A DNA stretch of 64,000 bases from [Clostridium] aerotolerans DSM 5434 (GTDB lineage: Bacteria > Bacillota > Clostridia > Lachnospirales > Lachnospiraceae), in NCBI RefSeq assembly GCF_000687555.1, contig NZ_JHWJ01000002.1, positions 62,001 to 126,000 on the forward strand, given 5' to 3'. Below the pieces are notes generated by a model. It was not told the origin of the DNA. It was given only the letters and a program-made list of their open reading frames with translations, and did no database searches. Below, piece by piece: positions 51,275 through 59,485 of the stretch. Each line of letters opens with the position of its first letter. The first letter of the stretch is position 1. Made by a program: the position numbers and the translations under genes.

Positions 51275-52795
51275 TTATAAAATACATTCGTAGTTGAACT
51301 TCATGAAATCAGCTGCCCCTCCGATTTCTTTGGTGGAATAATAGAACAGTCCAAACCGGCATCCCGTGAAATGATCTAATTGGAAACTAAGCTTGTGGGG
51401 GCCTCCGATAGGTACCCATGCGCCCTCTTCTTCATAAAAGAATAAAGCCTCATCTTTTTCATCTCTGTAATCCACCTGGCATTTTAAGGTGACAAGTGGG
51501 TTTTGTACCGGAAGTTTCTTGTGAATGACTTCTTCCTGCCCCTTATGAAGCATTACGATAAAGTAATTTCCCATTTCTCTGGTAATTGCAACAGCCCCAT
51601 ATCGCCCTTGAAATGCTGAAATCCCAGCAAAATCGCCATCTTTAATTGCACTGGCATCAATTGTGACACTGGCTGCGCTGACATTTTCCATTGTCCTTTG
51701 AGTCAATGTATTATAGGACTGGGTGAGATTTTTACATATTTTCCCGGAATGGAGACGTAGAACTCCTTTCCGTTCGGTTACGGACCATAAGTCATTTCTA
51801 GGGGTATGATTCCATTGCCATGCCATATTCAAATGGAGCTTTCCATTCTCATCCGGCTCATAGATAAAATCATCGGACACATATAAAGGCTTATATATAT
51901 AACCTGACCTGGTAGCTACTGTCTCTACTTCGGTGGGAACCTTCCCATTTATACCAAATACGGGAGTTTCTCCTCTCCAGATGACAGGCACCAGCACAGG
52001 AATTCTCCCCACTGCACCACGGTCCTGAAATAAAACTGCATACCATTTTCCTTCCGGTGTGTCTACGATTCCGCCTTGAGCCACACCTGAACCACGAAAT
52101 CCCATATCATCGCAAAGTATATCTCCCCCTGTAAATTCTCCCTCTAAGGAATCGGAAGAAAAACAGGCCTCCGTGCGAAACCACCGTTCTCTTAGGCTGT
52201 GAATAAAAAAAGCATAATATCTGCCGTTTATTTTGTAAAAGTGACTGCCCTCAAATCCTAATCCCGGGTGATCTTTATCTTCAACAAGAATACGGTCAAG
52301 GCCGCCTTTCTTGGGTCCGGTTAATGCTTCATTCAGCTCTGTTAGCCGAATCGTTTTATTTCCATAGATAATATAAACTCTGTCGTCTTCATCAAAAAAC
52401 AGAGAGCAGTCATGATAAAAACCTTCTATCCTCCGCTTTTTCCATGGCCCCTCCACCCGATCCGATTCATATAAATAGGTCTTATGGGTGTCATTGCATA
52501 CAAAGCATACGTAAAATACTCCCTTATGATGCCTTAAAGTGGCTGCCCACATCCCCTTACCATAAATATTCAACTCTCCCTCAAGCATCTGAGCTGGCGT
52601 ATTATCAAGAGTTTCATATACGTAACCAGCCAGCTCCCAATGAATCAGATCATAAGAACGCATAATTGCACCACCTGGCATGAAATGCATGGTGGTGCTG
52701 ATCATATAATAGGTGTCTACTACACGTATTACATCAGGATCTGGATAATCCTGTTTCAATAATGGATTCTGTCCCCTTATCGGATTACTTGCCAT
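51275..52795 (-). CDS. Glycoside hydrolase family 43 enzyme (xylosidase/arabinosidase type)
   Basis: This 506-residue enzyme keeps the three GH43 residues: base Asp19 (DYPDPDVI), modulator Asp129 (YHDCSLFFD) and acid Glu182 (FEGSHFY). A C-terminal beta-sandwich of about 200 residues is present. It lacks a signal peptide. It is first in the second array (GH43-GH36-GH43-exporter genes), with gaps of 18-35 bases, and starts after a GGGGAGGG box. It is about as long as, and colinear with, the 47478 protein, pointing to a tandem duplication with the GH36 gene lying between. Confidence 0.87.
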   Translation of the reverse strand: MASNPIRGQNPLLKQDYPDPDVIRVVDTYYMISTTMHFMPGGAIMRSYDLIHWELAGYVYETLDNTPAQMLEGELNIYGKGMWAATLRHHKGVFYVCFVCNDTHKTYLYESDRVEGPWKKRRIEGFYHDCSLFFDEDDRVYIIYGNKTIRLTELNEALTGPKKGGLDRILVEDKDHPGLGFEGSHFYKINGRYYAFFIHSLRERWFRTEACFSSDSLEGEFTGGDILCDDMGFRGSGVAQGGIVDTPEGKWYAVLFQDRGAVGRIPVLVPVIWRGETPVFGINGKVPTEVETVATRSGYIYKPLYVSDDFIYEPDENGKLHLNMAWQWNHTPRNDLWSVTERKGVLRLHSGKICKNLTQSYNTLTQRTMENVSAASVTIDASAIKDGDFAGISAFQGRYGAVAITREMGNYFIVMLHKGQEEVIHKKLPVQNPLVTLKCQVDYRDEKDEALFFYEEEGAWVPIGGPHKLSFQLDHFTGCRFGLFYYSTKEIGGAADFMKFNYECIL

Positions 52796-53723
52796 ATTTC
52801 CCTCCCCTTAAGTACATAAGAAAAGCTGTGTTTATTGATTCTTATGAAACCATTGCATGCCCCCTTCTCATCTTAACGGGGAATTGCTTTCTTTTCTCAC
52901 TACTTTCTGCTATGTTCTATTCAGATATTGCTAAATTTTCTGATTCGTTTCTATCAGATAGAGGTTTCTTCTGTTCTGGCTCTTCTTTGCTTTTTTTACT
53001 ATATATAAGCTGCGACACCACTTAGATTATTGATAGATTTATATATGAAAAATGAATCGCTGATAGGAGTTTCTATACGTGGTATACCTGCGTCTTTGTT
53101 TTTCTTATTTTATGAGCTAGTCAAATTATACAATTATTCAAGTCAGTAAACCATATAATCTCGACTACATATAACGCATAATTCGACATTTTGTTACAAT
53201 TTTAACTATTGGTCTTCTCCAAGCGTGGCTGAATTCTAGTTCTAAAAAATCAGGTTAACACTTTTTTGCTACAGCCTCACTTATAAACAGTTGTGCTTCT
53301 ATGAATAAGAGACTATATTGATATAAAATGAAAATGCCCTGCCTGAATCCGTTTTAATGAATTTAGGTAGGGCTCAAATGTATATTTAATAAATATATGT
53401 ATCAGCACATTGGCTGTTATAAGGATTACAAAAATGAATTTATTTGTGTTAGCACCAAAGAAAGCAAGCAATATGGGTATAAGTATATTGAATCCAAGCT
53501 CTAAATATTAAGTGGTAATAGATATCGGGTAACAATTTCTGCAATCTAAATTTTAAATCAATTAACAGCAAGGGAGCATAAAATATTACCCTTATCATTT
53601 CATAAGATTTTTAGAATATAAGAATCATAACAGGCGATTACTGCCTATTTCTCTCTCCTATCCGTTCCAATTATGTACCTTACTTATAGAAGGTACAATT
53701 AATTGTTTTATATTTTGTTTACC
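52796..53723. other. 928-bp region without a protein gene
   Basis: This is AT-rich DNA between the TIR-protein gene and the GH43 array. It holds a hairpin (53336-53373) and must contain the promoter of the GH43 array, which I could not place by consensus. The short frames here have no SD and no protein-like composition. The length is unusual for this gene-dense window, so a decayed gene or a small RNA could be present. Confidence 0.4.
53336..53373 (-). terminator. Hairpin, probable terminator of the TIR/SPFH cluster transcript
   Basis: GCCCTGCCTGAAT (53336-53348) pairs with ATTTAGGTAGGGC (53361-53373) along 13 positions, two being G-U. On the minus strand it is followed by CATTTTCATTTTAT. 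It lies 350 bases past the stop of the 53724 gene, so a long 3' leader or a separate small transcript is possible. Confidence 0.5.
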
Positions 53724-55367
53724 TTAGGAATCCTTTCCATACTTTGTCTTTGTTTGCCGTATCTGCTCATATAGTATTACAAGTTCATTCTCAATCTTAG
53801 ATCTTTTCCCCCATTGTAATACATTGAGTTTCATATTAGTTTTCTCTAACTCTCTTACTTCATCCCACAGCTCATTGATAACAGTTGTATATTCTTGCTC
53901 TAAACGTTCTTTCTCTTCTTTTTCTAAACGAGCCTTTTCTTCCTCACGCTGTCTCTCAAGAAGTTTTTCATTTGCAAAACCACGGCTGATATCAGCTTTC
54001 TCACTTGAATCCTTATATCCGTTTAAACCATCAAACAATTCTATAAGTTCTAAATAATCCTGTTCCGTCTCAGCCCCCTGAAGCCTGGATAGTCCCCTTT
54101 GATAAGTACTTTCAATGCGTTCAGTTTCAAGTCTATCATTTATTTTTTTGTTATATTCTTGAATTGTTTTTTTATAGCTTTCATCAGCAAATCGAACTGC
54201 TTTTTGATAATCCAAGTATCCATCCAGGGATTTTGTATGAGTGATTATGTCTTCGGAACAATGAAGTTTTAACAATGCTAAAAGCTTATAAAAGTACGCA
54301 TATGCATTTCTAGGTTCTAAGTCTAAAATTCTATCACAATATTCCTGGGCAGATTGAAAGTTTCCATCTTCCAGAAAAAGGCTGGTACGTTCTAATAACT
54401 GGGTAACACCAGGAGTCAAATATGATATTTCTGAATTACTCTGCAAGCGGCTATCTGTTTTATCTTCATTTGCAGACAATACCTTTTTTATACCACGGAT
54501 CAAATCTTGAATAAAACCAATCTTTGTCATATCCTGACTTTGAAACATGGATAATTCTTCAGGTAAATCGTATACATCTATGTCGCTGTAACAAGGAATT
54601 AAAAGCTTTCTTCTGTCTTTCTTGATTAATGATAAATAACGGCTCCATTCATTTTTAACCCATACTGCATTAAAATACTCTTGTTTTGTACCTATTACAA
54701 CCATAACTTTGGCACTATTTAATGCTGCAAATATGTATGGTTCGTATAGTTGACCCAGTTTATCTTCCAGAGTTATTCGAGCAAAGAAAACTTTATAGCC
54801 TTCCTCTGTTAACTCGTAATATATATCTTGTGCCAGTGCACTGTCTTTTGTACGGGTCCCCCCCTCTGAGGTTTCCTTATAGCATATAAATACATCGTAT
54901 GGCTCTTCTTGTGCAGAAATCACCAGAATGCCTTTTTGAATTTCAGCAATGCGCTTTGCTTCCAGCTCATATAAATCCTTTGTGTGTAAATCTTCAGCAT
55001 TTTCAATCGCGGAAAGATAATCGGCATCTGTCAGTATTGAATCACTATGAACTCTATGACAGGTTGGAACTCTCTCATGTGTCTTGGGATCCTCTACATA
55101 TTCAATACCAAACTTTGATAATACAAGTCCCCAATGTGCTTCCGCTGATGAAGCATTAATATTAAGAATATTTTCATACGCCATCATCGCCTTATCAAAA
55201 TTATTTTGGCGTCTAAAATGATTGGCTCTGTTATAAAGATTTGCTATTTGATCGTCAGTAGCTTTTGGTAATGTCATTGTACTACCACAATGATCACAAG
55301 TTCCGTATGTTTGATTTGCGGAAGCTTCAATATCCCCACCACACATTTTACATTTTAATAAAGCCAT
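53724..55367 (-). CDS. Zinc-ribbon / TIR-domain / helical-repeat protein
   Basis: This 547-residue protein has a zinc ribbon at the N-terminus (CKMC and CDHC; Cys6, 9, 24, 27) and TPR-like helices (about 40-145). A TIR domain (about 157-275) follows, with YDVFICYKETSEGG, GYKVFFARITLED and VMVVIGTKQEYFNAVWVKNEW. Glu240 in the W-x-x-x-E context fits the catalytic Glu of NAD+-cleaving TIR domains. More TPR-like repeats (about 320-415) and a Lys/Glu coiled coil end the protein. TIR proteins of bacteria often act as NADases in immunity. It is third after the SPFH and membrane genes. SD AAGGAG. Confidence 0.8.
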   Translation of the reverse strand: MALLKCKMCGGDIEASANQTYGTCDHCGSTMTLPKATDDQIANLYNRANHFRRQNNFDKAMMAYENILNINASSAEAHWGLVLSKFGIEYVEDPKTHERVPTCHRVHSDSILTDADYLSAIENAEDLHTKDLYELEAKRIAEIQKGILVISAQEEPYDVFICYKETSEGGTRTKDSALAQDIYYELTEEGYKVFFARITLEDKLGQLYEPYIFAALNSAKVMVVIGTKQEYFNAVWVKNEWSRYLSLIKKDRRKLLIPCYSDIDVYDLPEELSMFQSQDMTKIGFIQDLIRGIKKVLSANEDKTDSRLQSNSEISYLTPGVTQLLERTSLFLEDGNFQSAQEYCDRILDLEPRNAYAYFYKLLALLKLHCSEDIITHTKSLDGYLDYQKAVRFADESYKKTIQEYNKKINDRLETERIESTYQRGLSRLQGAETEQDYLELIELFDGLNGYKDSSEKADISRGFANEKLLERQREEEKARLEKEEKERLEQEYTTVINELWDEVRELEKTNMKLNVLQWGKRSKIENELVILYEQIRQTKTKYGKDS

Positions 55368-55488
55368 AGTAATATCTCCTTAACTACATTCATTTACTTC
55401 ATATTTATATGACCATTAAAATATATTTAATGGTATAGTCTCTTTTTCTTATTTTCTACTCTGGCCATACCATCAGGCCAAAAAAAAA

Positions 55489-56178
55489 CTATTTTAAAGC
55501 TATGCATTTTCTATTTCGTTCTGCAACTAACTGCTGTACTTCTTTACAAATGATTTTTATGATTGATAAATCATTATCTACTACAGATTTAGAAAGATCA
55601 GCAACTCTACTCTTGATTTGATTTTCTAAATCTGCAAGCTCTTGGCTGCTCATTGGATCGCTGTAACTTATCGACTCTGCAAGTTCATTTAGTATTTTTT
55701 TTACAGCCTCATCTGTAATTTTATCTGCCATGCCTTCTATTTCTATGTGTAAGGTCTTGATGTAAAATACTTTTTCTTTATTTCTACTATCAATGCGCTC
55801 GATTTCATCTTTTGAAATATCTACAGCAACCAATCCTATCAGACAAGCACCAAAAAGAATTGTATTTAGTAAAATGCCATATTGGAAAGGAATAAAGACT
55901 AAAAAAATTTCTAATAGTCCAAATACTAACTGCACAATTAAATAAGTCCACGCAAGGGCAATTAATGAACACCCATAAACTTTGCTTCTCAGCCCTTCTC
56001 TCCCAAGAGCATAAAAGCCAACTCCAGCAGTCAATAAAATAGCCGCTGTTGTAAAACTATACCCTACCCAAAACATTCCACCTCTGTCCAATGGCAGCAA
56101 AAAAGCAACTATATTATATACAGCCAATATGACAAACACCGATATAAGGGATAACCCTTTGTTTTTTGAAATAATCAT
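55489..56178 (-). CDS. Four-helix membrane protein with cytoplasmic helical domain
   Basis: This 229-residue protein has four hydrophobic helices in the first 120 residues (for example LSLISVFVILAVYNIVAFLL and TAAILLTAGVGFYAL). A cytoplasmic helical region of about 110 residues follows (LHIEIEGMADKITDEAVKKI, SSQELADLENQIKSRVADL). The frame is open from a TTG at 56208, but GGGAGGG selects the ATG at 56178. It lies 31 bases after the SPFH gene. No family was recognised. It could be the membrane platform for the SPFH protein and the TIR protein. Confidence 0.65.
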   Translation of the reverse strand: MIISKNKGLSLISVFVILAVYNIVAFLLPLDRGGMFWVGYSFTTAAILLTAGVGFYALGREGLRSKVYGCSLIALAWTYLIVQLVFGLLEIFLVFIPFQYGILLNTILFGACLIGLVAVDISKDEIERIDSRNKEKVFYIKTLHIEIEGMADKITDEAVKKILNELAESISYSDPMSSQELADLENQIKSRVADLSKSVVDNDLSIIKIICKEVQQLVAERNRKCIALK

Positions 56179-56208
56179 ATCTTTAGCCCTCCCTAAAAAT
56201 GCTGCCAA

Positions 56209-57378
56209 TTACAGGCTGCTCAGAATTTTTTTCTTTTCTTCTTCAAATTCTTCGTCTGACAATATTCCTGCTTCTTTCATTAATTTAAGCTTCTCAACCT
56301 TTTGTTTAAAAGATACCATGTCATCAGATCCTTCTGGTATTGCAGAGGAGTTTGTTGTAGTAATATTATTTTTAACAGAACCTAATGATGACATCAAAGG
56401 GTTTAAAGCATCATTAGTGATACCTGCAACTACCGCACCCATACCACCAGCGATTCCTCCCATCATCCCAAGTCCAATTCCTGTACTGGAATAATTACCG
56501 ACTCCTTCATTCATGGCAACCTTCTCGGCCACATCGTAACCACGTTCTGATTGATAGGTGTACCCTTCCTGCGCTCTCTTCTGTGCGATTGCAGCAGATT
56601 CTATCACCATTTTTTGTGCATTGGTCTGCTGATCGATTATCCCAACCTTTTGTCTCAGCTGTGCGTTAGCAACATCAGCATACTGTCTTATATGTATATC
56701 TTTAAAGGATTCATATGCTTTATCTCCATCAGGTTTTACAATGGTTGTTACAAAAAAGCGCTCAAGTGAGAGACCGTAATCATCAAAATCTGGAATCAAT
56801 TGCTTATGCAAGGCTAATGAAAGCTCATCCATATGCGAGTCGACTTCAAAGATACCAAATTCGCTATTTTGCATTGTCTGAGCCAGGTATGGCTTAACTC
56901 TGGCCATTAGGAAAGCTCGGAACATCTGAGTTAGTCCTGCCTGCCCCAGGGAACGTTCCGTACCGACTAGTTTCACAAGCAGTTTTCGAGAATCCGATAC
57001 GCGCAAGGCCATCTCCCCAGAAACTCCTATTTTAAGTGGAAACTTATAGGTCGGTTCCATATATTGAACCTGGCTATCTGTCCCCCACTTAATAGACATT
57101 TGCTCCGTTTTATTTATAAAATAGATCTCGCAATGAAATGGCGTTTGGTCATTTGTTGACTTACTTAAAAACTTCCTTACTAACGGTATATTCTGTGTTT
57201 CAACTGTATGACGTCCTGGACCAAATAAGTCCAGTGCTTGACCATTCATAAAAAATATTGCTTCTTGAGATTCATGTACGATTAGCTGTGTTCCAGTATT
57301 AAAATCTTCGATATTCGATTTCCATATAAATGTGTTGTTATCTCCTTCATACTCTACAATTTGAAAAATATCTGCCAT
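56209..57378 (-). CDS. SPFH-domain protein with C-terminal SHOCT motif
   Basis: This 389-residue protein belongs to the 'virion core protein / YdjI-like' SPFH group. An SPFH/band-7 fold (about 35-280) includes QEAIFFMNGQALDLFGPGRH, MALRVSDSRKLLVKLVG and DDYGLSLERFFVTTIVKPD. A helical stretch (NAQLRQKVGIIDQQTNAQKM) and a Gly/Met-rich linker (about 305-330) follow. The SHOCT end is KLKLMKEAGILSDEEFEEEK. B. subtilis YdjI recruits the PspA-type protein YdjF to the membrane under stress; a similar scaffold role is inferred. It is the first gene of the cluster, with an SD of GGGGAGG. Confidence 0.8.
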   Translation of the reverse strand: MADIFQIVEYEGDNNTFIWKSNIEDFNTGTQLIVHESQEAIFFMNGQALDLFGPGRHTVETQNIPLVRKFLSKSTNDQTPFHCEIYFINKTEQMSIKWGTDSQVQYMEPTYKFPLKIGVSGEMALRVSDSRKLLVKLVGTERSLGQAGLTQMFRAFLMARVKPYLAQTMQNSEFGIFEVDSHMDELSLALHKQLIPDFDDYGLSLERFFVTTIVKPDGDKAYESFKDIHIRQYADVANAQLRQKVGIIDQQTNAQKMVIESAAIAQKRAQEGYTYQSERGYDVAEKVAMNEGVGNYSSTGIGLGMMGGIAGGMGAVVAGITNDALNPLMSSLGSVKNNITTTNSSAIPEGSDDMVSFKQKVEKLKLMKEAGILSDEEFEEEKKKILSSL

Positions 57379-58164
57379 TTTTTCTTCCTCCCCTAAACTT
57401 GTTCTTTTTTGCGAATATTATTTTACCAATAGTTTACGTTTACCATTCTGTTTGGATAAATTGTATTTATAAAAACTAATTGATCTATTAAATCTCGCTT
57501 CCATATTGCTCTCTTCTCATTTATTACATATAAATATTTCATTATATTTTATATAATATTACATATTATAACATTAATGATTAACATCATATAGATTTTG
57601 TTTTATTATTTGGTGATAAAATAATTTGATAGATCCTAACTAAAAAGTAAAGAATTCTTAGTATTAGTTATACATTATATGTCTATATGTTTCAATATAA
57701 AAAAGGGGTTAACTTATATAATGATTTTAAAAATATAATTTTTTTTATATAGTTTTAATTTTATGATTCCAAGATTAACACTTTCAAACAGATTGGTTTA
57801 ACATGTTTAAAATTTTAATAGAGTTTATTAACATCACTCTTCTACTGTTTATACAAATATCCCTCCCCCAAAAAAATTCTTAATTTATTATCTTACCATT
57901 GAGGTATATAAATTAACTTATTAAAAAAAGGCAAAAACAGAGGTGGCTAATTAGAGCTCTTTGTTTTTGCCTTTTATTTAAGTACTTTCCCATCCAAATA
58001 AGAATCTGTATTAGTTGATTTTGGAGTGTTATGTCCAGTTTTGCACTAAACCCAATCATTATAATTTATATAATTGAATTTAACCTTTAATTCCTCTTTT
58101 TCATTTTTACGATTACATCTAGACAATTTGATAGGAAAGTTATGTTGATCTTCATTCTTTATTA
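57379..58164. other. 786-bp AT-rich region without a protein gene
   Basis: This separates the SPFH cluster from the toxin locus. It contains one strong terminator-like hairpin (57924-57975) and no SD-supported frame. The promoter of the SPFH cluster should be in the first 150 bases, but no consensus pair was found. The very low GC suggests recent or poorly conserved DNA at the boundary of the toxin locus. Confidence 0.4.
57924..57975. terminator. Strong A/T-rich hairpin terminator (bidirectional)
   Basis: AAAAAAAGGCAAAAACA pairs with TGTTTTTGCCTTTT, with GAG/CTC inside, leaving an 18-base loop. It probably ends the minus-strand toxin/immunity transcript, about 190 bases past the stop at 58165. 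Confidence 0.65.
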
Positions 58165-58635
58165 TTAAACTTTTAAAGTATAATATTTTTTTAAAAATTC
58201 ATTATATAATTCATCATAATCATTTTTCAATTCATATTCTAGCTCACTTATAAAAAAGTTACTATCACTTATATTTGCTTTAACTAGGGAATCTAAAAAA
58301 ACATCTGTAATATATTTATTCCAATATATAAATAATAAAAACAAATAAGTGATACATCCAATAGCATTTTCTTGAATCAATATTTTAATGTTTTTAATAA
58401 TAGTATGGGAAGCCAGTTCAGGATTAATTAAAACAGCTTTATTAATGATTTCTGTAACAAATTCATTTTGTTCAGTATTAACAGCCCCATCACTATATAA
58501 TTTCATTAAGTCTGGAATGTCATCTACACTAACTTCTTTTTCCGTACTTGAACAGAATTCATTCATCGTATAGATACCTTGATCATCTTCTTTTAAAGCA
58601 TAAGCTGTTTCATATAACTTCTTGTCATACATCAT
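58165..58635 (-). CDS. Probable immunity protein (second, orphan module)
   Basis: This 156-residue acidic, all-helical protein starts MMYDKKLYETAYALKEDD. It resembles alpha-solenoid immunity families of polymorphic toxin loci (an Imm30-like fold is possible). Its start overlaps the stop of the preceding 62-codon frame by one base (TAATG), with AAGGAGG just upstream, a spacing typical of toxin-immunity pairs. No signal peptide is present. It lies downstream of an Rhs toxin and its immunity gene, in the usual position for orphan modules. The family is not certain. Confidence 0.55.
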   Translation of the reverse strand: MMYDKKLYETAYALKEDDQGIYTMNEFCSSTEKEVSVDDIPDLMKLYSDGAVNTEQNEFVTEIINKAVLINPELASHTIIKNIKILIQENAIGCITYLFLLFIYWNKYITDVFLDSLVKANISDSNFFISELEYELKNDYDELYNEFLKKYYTLKV

Positions 58636-58823
58636 TACCCCTCCTTACAATTTGTTTTCTTATTATGTTTCTTATTATGTTTCTTATTATTTTTCTTATT
58701 ATTTTTTTGTTCGTATTCTTTAGAAAATATCTTTTCATCTTTTATTATTTCACTAGTGTATTTGCTACCTTTTTGATTTTTAGGATTTACTCGGCAAGGA
58801 AAAAGAGTTAGTTGAAGGTTCAT
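58635..58823 (-). pseudogene. Orphan toxin-tail fragment or small basic protein
   Basis: This 62-codon frame reads MNLQLTLFPCRVNPKNQKGS and ends in a repeat (NKKN, NKKN, NKKH, NKKH) before TNCKEG. No good SD precedes it. The end is coupled to the 58635 immunity-like gene by TAATG. This is what a displaced C-terminal end of a polymorphic toxin looks like after recombination, but it is too short to identify an activity. It could also be a spurious frame. Confidence 0.35.
58656..58703. repeat. Four tandem copies of a 12-base unit
   Basis: The unit TTTCTTATTATG/T occurs four times head to tail without gaps; copies 1-2 end in G and 3-4 in T. Its length is a multiple of three, so it adds a (NKKH/N)4 tract to the small minus-strand frame. 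It is the kind of tract that changes copy number by slippage. Confidence 0.8.
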
Positions 58824-58988
58824 TGACTACTTATAAGCCAACTTGCTTTACAAGAAGCTTTTCTTAATCGGCATAGATTAATGGATGGAGTAAAGATTAA
58901 AATATGTAGATAAGTTATAATGTTTGCTATACTAATACAAGGGATCGACAAAGGTAAGATGTTCACCATTTTAACGATCCCTTTAAGT

Positions 58989-59462
58989 CTACAGACCTTT
59001 AGATATAACAATTCCTTTGGGAGACCCCCAGCTTAAGCTTTCTAGAAAAACATTTATTGCCTGATCTACGTCAGCTAAATCATATTTTACGTCAATTTGT
59101 TCTTCATCAAGCAATAAAATAATACAAAATGTATCTAATTCCTTGTATAATTCATAAAATAACACTATTAATTCATTATTTGCCTTTTGATTTTGCTCAT
59201 GGTTGTTAACCGCAAACTCCAAATCTGTAAGGCTTTCTCCTTGCAACGTAAAAGCGGTAAAATCGTATTGCTCTAAATTTTTTCCTACAATCTTTTTGTA
59301 GTAATTCCAATTATCATATTCTTGAAAATATACGGAGGATTGAAATTTATATTTCTTGGGATCTTGAGAAAACGTTTCTCCTCCCCATTCAACCAATATC
59401 TCTTCTAAATTCAACTTATTAATATCCTTCTTAGGTATTAATATATCAAGGATTAAATCCAT
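58989..59462 (-). CDS. Probable immunity protein of the adjacent Rhs toxin
   Basis: This 157-residue acidic protein starts MDLILDILIPKKDINKL and has mixed alpha/beta composition with no signal peptide. It lies 23 bases after the Rhs toxin stop on the same strand, the usual place for a cognate immunity gene. The frame opens with GTG at 59474, but GGAGGGG selects the ATG at 59462. The composition (EILVEWGGETFSQDPKKY, ELYKELDTFCIILLL) matches no immunity family that I can name. The assignment rests on position and size. Confidence 0.6.
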   Translation of the reverse strand: MDLILDILIPKKDINKLNLEEILVEWGGETFSQDPKKYKFQSSVYFQEYDNWNYYKKIVGKNLEQYDFTAFTLQGESLTDLEFAVNNHEQNQKANNELIVLFYELYKELDTFCIILLLDEEQIDVKYDLADVDQAINVFLESLSWGSPKGIVISKGL

Positions 59463-59485
59463 TTTCCCCTCCACTAGTATATTAT

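Noticed and set aside
55463-55479. GGCC...GGCC hairpin next to an A-tract between the membrane and TIR genes
   Set aside because: On the transcribed strand the T-tract comes before the stem, so it cannot be a terminator; only four pairs are perfect.
58820-59011. 63-codon minus-strand frame overlapping the end of the immunity gene
   Set aside because: It overlaps a better-supported gene, has no SD, and its composition looks non-coding; only its ATGA overlap with the next frame is suggestive.
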